A DNA stretch of 64,000 bases from Thiothrix litoralis. Lineage in GTDB: Bacteria; Pseudomonadota; Gammaproteobacteria; Thiotrichales; Thiotrichaceae. Of the stretch, positions 24,407 to 34,632 are shown one piece after another. The stretch spans positions 1,674,001-1,738,000 of the forward strand of contig NZ_CP072801.1 of assembly GCF_017901135.1 (NCBI RefSeq). Direction: 5' to 3'. A model generated the notes under the pieces. That model was not told where the DNA came from and did no database searches. It was given only the letters and a program-made list of their open reading frames with translations. The position numbers were made by a program, and so were the translations under genes. How positions within the stretch are numbered: the stretch's first letter is position 1; each line of letters begins with the position of its first letter.

Positions 24407-24805
24407 CTAAACCCAATTCTCCAACCTTAACCCAACAACCCGCTGAAACTCATCCGTGTTATTGGTCACGACCGTCAAGCCATTGGCTAACGCTGTCGCG
24501 GCAATTTGCAGATCATAAGCCCCAATGGGTGTACCTTTGCGCTTGAGGTCGGCACGAATCCGTGCAGCTTGTTTGGCATCTTCAGGGGTAAAATCGAGGA
24601 TAGTCATCGGGCGCAGGAATTTTTCCAACGCCGCCAAGTTGCGTTTGTGAGCCTGACTATTTTCAACGCCATAATACAGTTCAAACACCGTCACAGCTGA
24701 AATAAATACTTGCGCTGGTTTCAATGCCGTAAAGCGCACCAACACTGCTGGCGGTTTTTCCTTGATGAGGTAAATACAGATGTTGGTATCCAGCAGGTAC
24801 TTCAT
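24407..24805 (-). CDS. vapC: PIN-domain toxin, VapC family
   Basis: 132 residues. PIN fold with the expected acidic residues: YLLDTNICIYLIK (Asp near the N-terminus), AVTVFELYYGVE (Glu), GAYDLQIAATA (Asp) and VTNNTDEFQRV (Asp). Predicted Mg2+-dependent RNase that blocks translation when free of its antitoxin. The ATG at 24805 overlaps the antitoxin stop (ATGA), the standard vapBC arrangement; longer readings in the same frame are spurious. Confidence 0.9.
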   Translation of the reverse strand: MKYLLDTNICIYLIKEKPPAVLVRFTALKPAQVFISAVTVFELYYGVENSQAHKRNLAALEKFLRPMTILDFTPEDAKQAARIRADLKRKGTPIGAYDLQIAATALANGLTVVTNNTDEFQRVVGLRLENWV

Positions 24806-25032
24806 CACCACTCCCGCTCTTGCACGGCGGGCTGGTCGCGCCCTTCCGCCATGAAATCGTCTGAAAACTGTTCGATGGCGAGCAGCCAATCGTCCCAGGA
24901 TTGCTCCAGTGGTTCAAGGATAATGCGGTTGCCATCGCGGGAAATTTTGACCTCAGTACCCGACAAGCGAAAGGCTTTGGGTAAACGAATGGCTTGCGAA
25001 CGCCCATTCTGAAAGATTTTTGCTGTTTGCAT
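24805..25032 (-). CDS. vapB: VapB-type antitoxin (AbrB-like)
   Basis: 75 residues. The N-terminal half is an AbrB/SpoVT-type DNA-binding swapped hairpin (AKIFQNGRSQAIRLPKAFRL, then VKISRDGNRIILEP); the C-terminal half (WDDWLLAIEQFSDDFMAEGRDQ) would bind the toxin. GAGGG precedes the ATG at 25032. It should repress its own promoter; a perfect GTATATAC palindrome at 25053-25060, within the likely -10 region, is a candidate operator. Confidence 0.9.
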   Translation of the reverse strand: MQTAKIFQNGRSQAIRLPKAFRLSGTEVKISRDGNRIILEPLEQSWDDWLLAIEQFSDDFMAEGRDQPAVQEREW

Positions 25033-25102
25033 CACGCGACCCTCATCAAAAAGTATATACCAAAAATATAGACTTCTTGTCGCCTGAATTCAAGCCTTAC
25101 CC

Positions 25103-25130
25103 ACAAAAGAAAACCCCGCACGCGGGGTTT
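25103..25130 (-). terminator. groESL terminator
   Basis: AAACCCCGC / GCGGGGTTT stem followed on the minus strand by TTTTCTTTTG, 27 bp after the groEL stop codon. A typical Rho-independent terminator. Confidence 0.9.
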
Positions 25131-25156
25131 CCTTCGGAGACAGAATAAGCCGCAGC

Positions 25157-26809
<1,653 letters not shown>

Positions 26810-26814
26810 TTAAA

Positions 26815-27105
26815 TTAGCCTTCGATAATCGCCAGCAGATCTTCTTCGCGCATGATCAGTACTTCCTGACCATCCATTTTGATTGCTGTACCGGCGTATT
26901 TACCGAACAAAACTTTGTCACCGACTTTTACTTGCAGCGCGATACGCTCATTGTCATCGCCAACCTTGCCTGGGCCTACCGCAAGCACTTCGCCGCGATC
27001 CGGTTTTTCAGTAGCATTGTCAGGGATGATGATGCCGCTGGCAGTTTTGCGCTCTTCTTCCATACGGCGTACTACAACGCGGTCATGCAATGGACGGATA
27101 TTCAT
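26815..27105 (-). CDS. groES: Co-chaperonin GroES (10 kDa)
   Basis: 96 residues. Starts [18 protein letters not shown]; a mobile loop around [17 protein letters not shown] closes the GroEL cavity. The ATG at 27105 has an AGGAG Shine-Dalgarno (27115-27119) 9 bp upstream; the in-frame extension upstream lacks one. First gene of the operon behind CIRCE. Confidence 0.98.
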   Translation of the reverse strand: MNIRPLHDRVVVRRMEEERKTASGIIIPDNATEKPDRGEVLAVGPGKVGDDNERIALQVKVGDKVLFGKYAGTAIKMDGQEVLIMREEDLLAIIEG

Positions 27106-27153
27106 GGTCAGTATTCTCCTCAAACCAATAAGATTAGGGCATTAGGGTTGTTG

Positions 27154-27180
27154 TTAGCACTCAAGGCTAGTGAGTGCTAA
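27154..27180 (-). promoter_or_regulatory. CIRCE operator (HrcA site)
   Basis: A perfect match to the consensus TTAGCACTC-N9-GAGTGCTAA, located about 50 bp upstream of the groES start. HrcA repressor binds it and releases it on heat shock. hrcA itself is not in the window. Confidence 0.97.
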
Positions 27181-27203
27181 TAATAGGGACGGCTTAAGTA
27201 AAG

Positions 27204-27677
27204 TCAAGGGCGATCGAGTGAATTTTTTGTATCATCGTCCCGATGCACGACTTCGCCTTCGATGTCATGGCTATTGTAAGAGCGGGAAGATTGCGAATAT
27301 TGGAAGCCAGTAGCCGACACCACGCCACGTTTGAGCAAGGCTTTGATCAACAAGTAACGAGTAGGTGGCAGTAGCAGGATTAGCCCGAGTATATCGCTGA
27401 AAAAACCGGGAATGATGAACAGCAAGCCGCTAAGCAGCAGCATGATACCTTCAAGCCCCGCTTGGGCAGGGGGTTGACCCGTTTGCATCTCACGCTGGAA
27501 TTTTGCCAAGGTCACCAGCCCTTGATGGCGCAGCAAAAACATGCCAAACACACCGGACAGGATCAACAGCAGGATCGTCGCAAACGCACCAATGGCGCTG
27601 CCCACCTTGATAAGCAACCAAAGCTCAATGAACGGAACCAGCAACAACAGTACAGTAAACACAGGAAAGCGACGCAT
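27204..27677 (-). CDS. fxsA: FxsA-family membrane protein
   Basis: 157 residues. The FxsA fold: RRFPVFTVLLLLVPFIELWLL, then LILSGVFGMFLLRHQG and LLFIIPGFFSDILGLILLLPP, three or four transmembrane helices and a polar tail. E. coli FxsA (YjeG) relieves F-exclusion of phage T7. The ATG at 27677 aligns with the family start; an in-frame ATG at 27692 is possible. It lies directly upstream of groES on the same strand, as fxsA often does, but is separated from it by the CIRCE promoter. Confidence 0.88.
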   Translation of the reverse strand: MRRFPVFTVLLLLVPFIELWLLIKVGSAIGAFATILLLILSGVFGMFLLRHQGLVTLAKFQREMQTGQPPAQAGLEGIMLLLSGLLFIIPGFFSDILGLILLLPPTRYLLIKALLKRGVVSATGFQYSQSSRSYNSHDIEGEVVHRDDDTKNSLDRP

Positions 27678-27755
27678 TATCCAACAGTCCATTCAAACCA
27701 ATAATTAAAACTATATCGGTCTGAATTTTGTGTTTTCAAGGCATTTTTGTAAAAT

Positions 27756-29753
27756 TCAGGCCGCTTTTGCCTGCACATCCCTTTCGTTCTTCATCCGTTC
27801 CCGCAATTGCACCAGCGGAATCGGGCGGCCACAATAATAGCCTTGGGCAAAATCCACGCCGATCTCCCGCAGACGCACCAAGGTTTCACCGTCTTCGACC
27901 AGCTCGGCAATCGTCAGCAGGTTCATCACCTGACCCACATCATGCACTGCCTTGACCATCGCCGCATCCACCGGGCTGGACACTAGGTTGTGCACAAAAT
28001 TACCGTCGATTTTCAGGTAACTCAACGGCAATTCACGCAAGTAACTGAGGGATGAAAAGCCGCTGCCGAAATCATCCAGCACCAAATGACAGCCTAGGCT
28101 ATGCAGGGCATTCATCACCCGTTTCGCATGGACGAAATTACTGATGGCCACCGATTCGGAAATTTCAAAACAAATCATGCCGGGGTTGATGCCAAAATGG
28201 TTGAGCTGCTCTTCGACATACCCAAACAGCCGCGCATCCTGCACCGACTGACCGGACAGGTTGATCATCAAACGGATTTCCTGACACGGTTGGGTTTGTT
28301 GATCACCGCGACAACCCGCCAACATTTCCAAAGACTTATGAATAATCCAGCGGTCAATGCTGGTCATCAGGTCGAGTCGGTCAGCAACCGGCAAAAAACT
28401 GCCCGGATTCAGCAGCGCCTGACGGAAGGGTAAACGCAACAAAATTTCGTATTGCCGGAAATGCTGGTTACGTGCCGAATGTAACGGCACAACAGGTTGA
28501 GCAAACAGGATGAAACGGTCTTCGCGGATCGCATCCTTCAGCAGCTTGCCCCAATCATGTACCCGCTGATTAGACATTTCCTCACGCTTTTCTTCAGCAT
28601 GGATAAAGACCTGATTACGCCCCAGTGCTTTAGCGGTGTAACAAGCTTTGTCCGCATCCGAAAACAGTTGTTTTATTTGAATATTACTGGCGGGCATAAA
28701 CTCCAATAAACCGACACTTGCGCCGATAGAAAATACCTTGCCTTCCCAACTAAAACGGAAGTTGCGCAATTCGGTCAGAATGGATTCCATAATATGACGG
28801 CCCTTTTCCAGACCACAACCTTCTAGGAATACCGCAAACTCATCCCCGCCAATCCGTGCCACCTTGTCCGAATTGCGCACAGCGCGACGAAATATTTGTG
28901 CCACCTGTTTCAGCAATTCATCGCCTGCCAAATGCCCACAGGTGTCATTGATAATCTTGAAGTTATCCAGATCCACACTCGCCAATACGTGGCTGCGGGT
29001 CAATGTAGAGGTATCATGCGCCAATTGCTCAACATATTGTTCAAAGCTGGTACGGTTCATTAAATCAGTCAAGGCATCACGTGATGCTTGACGATATAAA
29101 CGGTTGATTATTTTACGATCTGCCGTAACATCACGAAAAATAAACACGATAGCTTTACAGTGTTCAAGGATACAGGTCGTATTTAATTCAACAAAGCGCT
29201 CTTCACCCACGCGCGGATACAGCTTGACTTGCCCGAACTGCAAGGGATGATTGGGGTGGGCAAGATTGGTTTCAAAGGCTTTCACGCCCAGGGAGTTTCC
29301 TTGTAAATCTTCCAGTTTCAACACCTTGCTAACATGCTCACCCAGCACTTTATCACGCTGCCACAAGGTCAGCTTCTCAGCACTGGCGTTCATATAGGTG
29401 ATATTGCCCTGCTGGTTAGCGACGATCACCCCACCTGCCAAGGCATCCAGTACCCACTCGGTATTGACCTGCTCTTGTGACGGCTTGGTTTTCGGCTCAG
29501 AGGGAGCGCTATCCGGGTCAATAACCACCGTACTAATGATGGGTATGGTCATTGGTTTACCATGGCGCATCAGAAGATAAACGGCAAGCCCTTGCGCAGC
29601 GGCAATAACCGGCAACAAATAAGGCACAGAACCTGTCAACCAAGACAAATCGGCTGCCACAGATAGCTTATTTAGCTGACCACTGGACAATGCCCAGACA
29701 AACATAACAGCCAACGCAACCAATGACAGGATTGGAACGACAAATCGCATCAA
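27756..29753 (-). CDS. Membrane PAS-GGDEF-EAL cyclic-di-GMP protein
   Basis: 665 residues. Two N-terminal transmembrane helices (about 1-65) are followed by a PAS domain (about 105-225), GGDEF (about 235-395) and EAL (about 405-655). The GGDEF motif is intact (RIGGDEFAVFLEG) and has an inhibitory I-site RNSD five residues before it. In the EAL domain the signature is EIL rather than EAL (YEILLRL), but the metal and catalytic residues are kept: NLSGQ, FEISES, LDDFGSGFSS, LKIDGNF, AELVED and FAQGYY. It could make and degrade c-di-GMP. It stands alone, 63 bp from fxsA. Confidence 0.93.
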   Translation of the reverse strand: MMRFVVPILSLVALAVMFVWALSSGQLNKLSVAADLSWLTGSVPYLLPVIAAAQGLAVYLLMRHGKPMTIPIISTVVIDPDSAPSEPKTKPSQEQVNTEWVLDALAGGVIVANQQGNITYMNASAEKLTLWQRDKVLGEHVSKVLKLEDLQGNSLGVKAFETNLAHPNHPLQFGQVKLYPRVGEERFVELNTTCILEHCKAIVFIFRDVTADRKIINRLYRQASRDALTDLMNRTSFEQYVEQLAHDTSTLTRSHVLASVDLDNFKIINDTCGHLAGDELLKQVAQIFRRAVRNSDKVARIGGDEFAVFLEGCGLEKGRHIMESILTELRNFRFSWEGKVFSIGASVGLLEFMPASNIQIKQLFSDADKACYTAKALGRNQVFIHAEEKREEMSNQRVHDWGKLLKDAIREDRFILFAQPVVPLHSARNQHFRQYEILLRLPFRQALLNPGSFLPVADRLDLMTSIDRWIIHKSLEMLAGCRGDQQTQPCQEIRLMINLSGQSVQDARLFGYVEEQLNHFGINPGMICFEISESVAISNFVHAKRVMNALHSLGCHLVLDDFGSGFSSLSYLRELPLSYLKIDGNFVHNLVSSPVDAAMVKAVHDVGQVMNLLTIAELVEDGETLVRLREIGVDFAQGYYCGRPIPLVQLRERMKNERDVQAKAA

Positions 29754-30026
29754 ATCCCCCTAAAACAGGTATCTTATGTAATAATTATGATTAAATACTA
29801 GCCTTTATTATAACTAATTTACTTGACAACTGCTACTCCGCCTGTCTGATAAAAAACCATCATCTAGCATCGTCCAGCGCCATCACCAAAACCCAACTAT
29901 TAATGTTTTTAAAATATCTTAATCCAATTTTCTCATTTTATTAAAAGCCCACTTGACAATTAGATTAAAGAACGGGAATATACCGACATATTTTTTAAAC
30001 ATAATGCAAAAGGAAAGGTGTTATTC

Positions 30027-30347
30027 ATGTCCAACGTTGATATTTCCAATCTTAGCGTCGCAGAACTTGAAAAACTCAAAGGCAGTATTGATAGCGCTAT
30101 CGCCAATCGTCGTGACGGTGAATTACTGAGTTTACGTCAAGCCATTGATGACATGATTGAAGCAGCGGGTTTTACACTGGATGAAGTTTTACAAGTCCGT
30201 ACCGCCAAAAAACGTGCCGTTAAAGCCAAATACAGCAACCCTAACAATCCATCAGAAACGTGGAGTGGGCGTGGCAGAAAGCCTATTTGGGTACAGGAAT
30301 GGATTGCGGATGGCAATGATCTGAATGACTGCTTAATCCCAGAATGA
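30027..30347 (+). CDS. H-NS family nucleoid protein
   Basis: 106 residues. An N-terminal coiled coil (VAELEKLKGSIDSAIANRR) for oligomerisation is followed by the C-terminal H-NS DNA-binding motif (KYSNPNNPSETWSGRGRKP). Silences AT-rich, often horizontally acquired DNA. The ATG at 30027 is preceded by GGAAAGG; the GTG at 30018 is an in-frame alternative. Monocistronic, with a 273-bp AT-rich upstream region and its own terminator. Confidence 0.92.
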   Translation: MSNVDISNLSVAELEKLKGSIDSAIANRRDGELLSLRQAIDDMIEAAGFTLDEVLQVRTAKKRAVKAKYSNPNNPSETWSGRGRKPIWVQEWIADGNDLNDCLIPE

Positions 30348-30365
30348 TCCTTTAACGTTGAATCA

Positions 30366-30392
30366 CAGAAGCCCAATTGAATCGGGCTTCTG
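30366..30392 (+). terminator. Terminator after the H-NS-like gene
   Basis: CAGAAGCCC / GGGCTTCTG 9-bp stem with a 9-nt loop, followed by TTGTAAT, 20 bp after the H-NS-family stop. The T run is short, so efficiency is uncertain. Confidence 0.7.
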
Positions 30393-30545
30393 TTGTAATA
30401 ACACCACGATATGTTGCACAAATCACAACTTCACTACTCGTCTCAGACAAAAATCCTCTCATGGCGTAAAATGGTGCGAAGATATTTTGCTGATCACTCG
30501 CATTTACTCTACTATTAGTCGCATCTAGTTAAACCATGTTGAAAG

Positions 30546-32885
30546 ATGATTAGTTATCTAAACTTGATTAAGGCGCACAGCAAACACGTTGGCGTGAGAA
30601 GCCTGTTGGGTTTCTTGTTACTGCTGGTTGTTTCGCTACCAGCACACGCGCTCAAGCAAGAAGACTTGCTGCCACCTGATGAAGCCTTCAAGTTCAAGGC
30701 CGAAATGGTGGCTTCAGACAAAATTCAGGCTACTTGGGACATTGCGGACGGCTATTACCTGTACCGCGAACGTTTCAGTTTCGAGCCTGAAAATTCGGAA
30801 GGCGTGACGCTGGCTTCCCCCATTTTCCCCACTGGTGACACAAAAAACGACCCCAACTTCGGTGAAACCGAGGTTTATCACCACCAAGTTACCATTGAGA
30901 TTCCGATTGAACGCGAACAAAACGCGAACAAGGCGATTGAATTAGCCCTTAAAGTCAAATATCAAGGCTGTGCCGATGCGGGCTTATGTTATCAGCCTCA
31001 GAGAAAAACAACCAAGCTACAGCTCGCCGCTGTCGCACCAACTAAAACCAGTGCAACACCACCTGCCACTGCAACCGGCTCAGCACTCACTGACCTCATC
31101 AAACAAGCCAAGAAACCCGCTGCTGGTAGCGCCATTCCGGTAGACCAAGCCTTCGTGTTTGACATGACAGCGCTGGACAAGGGAACCCTGAATGCGCACT
31201 GGATAATCCAGCCAGACCACCATTTGTATCGCCCCAAGATCAAATTTACGGTTAAAGAACCACAGGGCGTCGCACTCGGCAATCCCATTTTCCCAACAGG
31301 CGAGATGGTTGAGGATGAATACTTCGGCAAAATTGAAGTGTATGGCAAAGACATTGATGTCAAAGTCCCTATCCTGCAATCGGCAGGCTTGCAAAAGCTG
31401 GTCGTGGAAACCGAGTATCAGGGCTGTTCAGATAATACCGGCATTTGCTACCCCCCCGTCAAACAGACCCGTGAATTGACACTGGCGGGGCTGCCGGATG
31501 CCAAACCACTGGAACAAGACCAAGAACAGGCAGAAAACATCCCCACATCGCCTGAAGATGCGATTTCCATGCGGATGCGCGATGACAGTTATTTCAGCAA
31601 CCTGTTGTTCTTTTTCCTCGCCGGTTTAGGGTTAGCGTTTACCCCTTGCGTCTTCCCGATGATTCCGATCTTGTCCGGCATTATCGCTGGCTCGTCGAAT
31701 AACGATCTTTCGCCGCGTAAAGCCTTCCTGCTCTCCCTGTCTTATGTCATGCCAATGGCGCTGACGTATGCCATTGTCGGGGTCGTGGCAGGGCTGAGTG
31801 GTGCAAACCTTCAGGTCATGTTCCAGAACCCGTGGATTATTGGCTCGTTTGCAGGCTTGTTTGTATTGCTGGCCTTTTCGATGTTTGGCTTTTATGACCT
31901 GCAAATGCCCACCAGCATCCAAAGCCGCCTGACCGAAATCAGCAATCGCCAGCAAGGCGGGAGCTTTATCGGTGCAGGTATCATGGGCATCCTGTCTGCC
32001 CTGATTGTTGGTCCTTGTGTCACAGCACCGCTGATTGGTGCGTTGGTATATATCGCCCAGACCCGCGATGCCCTGCTTGGTGGTCTGTCGCTGTTCTCGC
32101 TGGGCTTAGGCATGGGCTTACCGTTGTTAATGATCGGCACTTCTGCCAGCAGTTTGCTGCCGCGTGCCGGAGTGTGGATGGATACCACCAAAGCCATCTT
32201 TGGCATTATGATGCTGGGCTTGGCGATCTGGATGCTCAGCCGTGTCGTACCGCCAGAAGTCACCATGGCCTTGACCGGTACACTACTGGTCAGTTCCGGT
32301 ATTTACATGGGTGCTTTGGAAAGAATTAATGATGAAGCCGGTGGCTGGGGACGTTTCTGGAAAAGCCTTGGCCTGATCATGTTGTTCTACGGTGGTATGA
32401 TCCTGTTCGGGGTAGCCGCAGGCAGCAGCAGCCTGTTACAACCGCTTAAAGGCGTGTTTGGTGGTGGTTATGCGGTTGCCGCATCCTCCTCCGCCATGCT
32501 GGAAAACAAGCTTAGTTTCAAGCGTATTAAGGGCATGGAAGGTTTGCAACAAACACTAGCGCAAGCCAAAACCCAGAACAAACCTGTGATGCTCGACTTT
32601 TATGCCGATTGGTGCGTTACTTGCAAGGAACTGGAACACAAGACCTTTAAAGATCCCGATGTTGTCGCTAACTTAAAAGATACGTTGTTGATTCAGGCCG
32701 ATGTCACCGATGATGATGCGCAGGATCAAGCCTTAAACAAACATTTTGGCTTATTTGGCCCGCCGCAGATTTTATTTTTTACGCCTGATGGCCAAGAAAT
32801 TAAAGCGGTACGTCTCGCAGGCTATGAAGCACCAGAACCCTTTCTTCAGCGAATTCAGCGCTTTCAGCAGAACCTCCAACAGTAA
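30546..32885 (+). CDS. dsbD: Thiol:disulfide interchange protein DsbD, duplicated alpha domain
   Basis: 779 residues, longer than E. coli DsbD (about 565). A signal region ends near PAHA. Two tandem DsbD-alpha-like immunoglobulin domains follow (about 38-155 and 195-320), each with paired cysteines (YQGCADAGLCYQPQ and YQGCSDNTGICYPP). An eight-helix membrane domain (about 350-640) contains FTPCVFPMIPIL and VGPCVTAPLIGAL, and a C-terminal thioredoxin domain carries WCVTCKELE. Moves reducing power from cytoplasmic thioredoxin to periplasmic thiol proteins. Two periplasmic alpha domains imply two acceptor arms. It stands alone. Confidence 0.93.
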   Translation: MISYLNLIKAHSKHVGVRSLLGFLLLLVVSLPAHALKQEDLLPPDEAFKFKAEMVASDKIQATWDIADGYYLYRERFSFEPENSEGVTLASPIFPTGDTKNDPNFGETEVYHHQVTIEIPIEREQNANKAIELALKVKYQGCADAGLCYQPQRKTTKLQLAAVAPTKTSATPPATATGSALTDLIKQAKKPAAGSAIPVDQAFVFDMTALDKGTLNAHWIIQPDHHLYRPKIKFTVKEPQGVALGNPIFPTGEMVEDEYFGKIEVYGKDIDVKVPILQSAGLQKLVVETEYQGCSDNTGICYPPVKQTRELTLAGLPDAKPLEQDQEQAENIPTSPEDAISMRMRDDSYFSNLLFFFLAGLGLAFTPCVFPMIPILSGIIAGSSNNDLSPRKAFLLSLSYVMPMALTYAIVGVVAGLSGANLQVMFQNPWIIGSFAGLFVLLAFSMFGFYDLQMPTSIQSRLTEISNRQQGGSFIGAGIMGILSALIVGPCVTAPLIGALVYIAQTRDALLGGLSLFSLGLGMGLPLLMIGTSASSLLPRAGVWMDTTKAIFGIMMLGLAIWMLSRVVPPEVTMALTGTLLVSSGIYMGALERINDEAGGWGRFWKSLGLIMLFYGGMILFGVAAGSSSLLQPLKGVFGGGYAVAASSSAMLENKLSFKRIKGMEGLQQTLAQAKTQNKPVMLDFYADWCVTCKELEHKTFKDPDVVANLKDTLLIQADVTDDDAQDQALNKHFGLFGPPQILFFTPDGQEIKAVRLAGYEAPEPFLQRIQRFQQNLQQ

Positions 32886-32965
32886 TAGCCTTAATCAGCA
32901 CAAGTTCAGCTATAGTTTTTATACTACGGTCGCATATCAACACTTCAGTTATGGAGTCTCTTACC

Positions 32966-33148
32966 ATGCGTAATAGCAAAGAATATTATACTGAACAAGA
33001 AGATGAATTCTTTCAGTTGGAAAAGGTAGCCGCCTCGCTAGACGGTAAAAAGATCAAACCACATGTTGTGCGACGCAATGTTGAGGATTATCTGGAACGT
33101 AAAGCACTGGAGCGTCGTCTTAAAGACGTTTTTGATGATGATGCATGA
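32966..33148 (+). CDS. Small PA3496-like protein
   Basis: 60 residues, highly charged. The C-terminal part, RRNVEDYLERKALERRLKDVFDDD, resembles the short conserved PA3496 family of gammaproteobacteria, whose role is not established. GGAG (32953-32956) sits 9 bp before the ATG at 32966, which decides this start over the in-frame ATG at 32951. Followed by a terminator. Confidence 0.7.
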   Translation: MRNSKEYYTEQEDEFFQLEKVAASLDGKKIKPHVVRRNVEDYLERKALERRLKDVFDDDA

Positions 33149-33170
33149 GACTAAAAACAGTCAAACCCCA

Positions 33171-33200
33171 TAGAGACGCAAAATCTTGCGTCTCTATCCT
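33171..33200 (+). terminator. Terminator after the PA3496-like gene
   Basis: TAGAGACGCA / TGCGTCTCTA 10-bp stem, 6-nt loop, followed by TCCTTTTCT. It also faces the convergent DUF533 gene. Confidence 0.8.
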
Positions 33201-33224
33201 TTTCTACCTTTTCAATGCGTTAGC

Positions 33225-33902
33225 TTATAACGCGGTGGTATTGGTAGACTCTTCAGGCAATTGGAGGGCACTACGCAAATCAGCCAAGTAAGTCTTTTCC
33301 GCTTCATTCGCATCATCAATAATAGCCGCCGATACCAGATAAATCTCGGTAGCGACTGCCAAATCGTTATTAGCCAGTGCGGCAATACCTTTGGCATCTA
33401 GCGGTTGTGCCAATTCCGTCAGGATCATGTCATTCATATCCCCCTGTAAATTCACTTCCGCCAACTGCTGACGAATGGTTGCCAATTCAGTGGAATCCAC
33501 ATGCCCATCTGCTTTGGCAGCGGCAATCATGGCCTTCATTAACACTTCCGCGCTGGCTTTAGGCGCTGGAGCTTCCAACAAGCCCGGCTCAGCCGCTTGT
33601 GCCGTACCTGAAGCATTCGGGTTGTTTTCCCATTGGCGATACATTTGATAGGCCAAACCACCCAAGGCTGCGAGGCTACCAACTTTGACTGCCGCGCCTG
33701 TTACCCGACGACCAGCACCCGTGCCCAGTAACAAGGCCAATACGCCTGCCGCAGCCGCGCCGGTTTTCATGCCAGACAGCATCTGATCACGTTGTTCACC
33801 TTCTGCGGGGACACCCAGTTTTTCCTCTGCCATTGTTTGGCTTTTTTGGGCAATGTCTTTACCGGATTGCAGCATTTGATCCAGAAAATTCTTCATGTCC
33901 AT
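33225..33902 (-). CDS. DUF533 / TerB-like protein (YebE family)
   Basis: 225 residues. A Gly/Ala-rich hydrophobic middle (TGAAAAGVLALLLGTGAGRR) precedes a C-terminal TerB-like helical domain (MIAAAKADGHVDSTEL ... AAIIDDANEAEKTYLADL) with the typical acidic residues. The N-terminal helix is amphipathic. Bacterial members are inner-membrane-associated and often under envelope-stress control; function unknown. AAGGAG is well placed for the ATG at 33902. Confidence 0.85.
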   Translation of the reverse strand: MDMKNFLDQMLQSGKDIAQKSQTMAEEKLGVPAEGEQRDQMLSGMKTGAAAAGVLALLLGTGAGRRVTGAAVKVGSLAALGGLAYQMYRQWENNPNASGTAQAAEPGLLEAPAPKASAEVLMKAMIAAAKADGHVDSTELATIRQQLAEVNLQGDMNDMILTELAQPLDAKGIAALANNDLAVATEIYLVSAAIIDDANEAEKTYLADLRSALQLPEESTNTTAL

Positions 33903-33927
33903 AATGATCTCCTTGTTTTGATGATTA

Positions 33928-34632
33928 CTAGATGGGCGTTACATTCCGCATGACCTCGCGGATAAATTCCCGCGTGATTTTGCGCCCTTTTGTCAAACTG
34001 GCAGCATCCACCCTATCCAGCACTGCCATGAGCGTAGCCATATTCAGGGGATAATGCCGCTCAATATATTTCATGACGTGTTCGGATAATTCAAAACCGC
34101 GTTGATGGGCACGCCACGCCATCGCCTGAAGGCATTGCCCATCATGCACCGGGTACAGCCGATAATCCGGCCCCCATAATAAACGTGAAGCAAAATCAGG
34201 CAGCACACAAGCCATCTCGCGAGGATTGGTACGTGCTGCCATGATCAACGGTTGGTTATTGGTGCGGCACGTATTGATCAGGTTCATCAAGGCGATTTCC
34301 CAATCTTGTTGCCCGATAATCGCATCCAGCTCATCGACGGCTACCAAATGCTTGCCCGCCACCCCTGCCAGCACCCGCGTGCCGTATTTAGCGCAACTTG
34401 CCAGCGGCAAATACGCCGCCATCATCCCGCGCTCGTAGTAACGCTCACAATACGCTTGCAGCAAATGGGATTTCCCCGCCTGGGTTTCACCCCACAGGAA
34501 AATTTGCGGGAAATCTTCTTCAAAACCGTGTTTCAGCACACCCAGCAATTCAGCATTTTCCGGCGTCACAAAAAATGAACTGAAGCGATGGCCTTCCCGC
34601 ATACCGACATTCAAGGTCAGTTGTTGCATCAT
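33928..34632 (-). CDS. hda: DnaA-homologue Hda (regulatory inactivation of DnaA)
   Basis: 234 residues. AAA+ protein with a P-loop (FLWGETQAGKSHLLQAY; note GETQAGKS) and Walker B (HLVAVDELDAI). The N-terminal QLTLNVGMREGHRFSSFF stretch contains the clamp-binding QLTLN motif. With the DNA-loaded beta clamp, Hda triggers ATP hydrolysis on DnaA. Overlaps the upstream permease by 4 bp; the perM-hda order is common in gammaproteobacteria. Confidence 0.93.
   Translation of the reverse strand: MMQQLTLNVGMREGHRFSSFFVTPENAELLGVLKHGFEEDFPQIFLWGETQAGKSHLLQAYCERYYERGMMAAYLPLASCAKYGTRVLAGVAGKHLVAVDELDAIIGQQDWEIALMNLINTCRTNNQPLIMAARTNPREMACVLPDFASRLLWGPDYRLYPVHDGQCLQAMAWRAHQRGFELSEHVMKYIERHYPLNMATLMAVLDRVDAASLTKGRKITREFIREVMRNVTPI

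Noticed and set aside
28400-28480. EAL domain inactive because of the EIL signature
   Set aside because: The other metal-binding and catalytic residues are all present, and substitution of the middle residue alone is not a reliable sign of inactivity.
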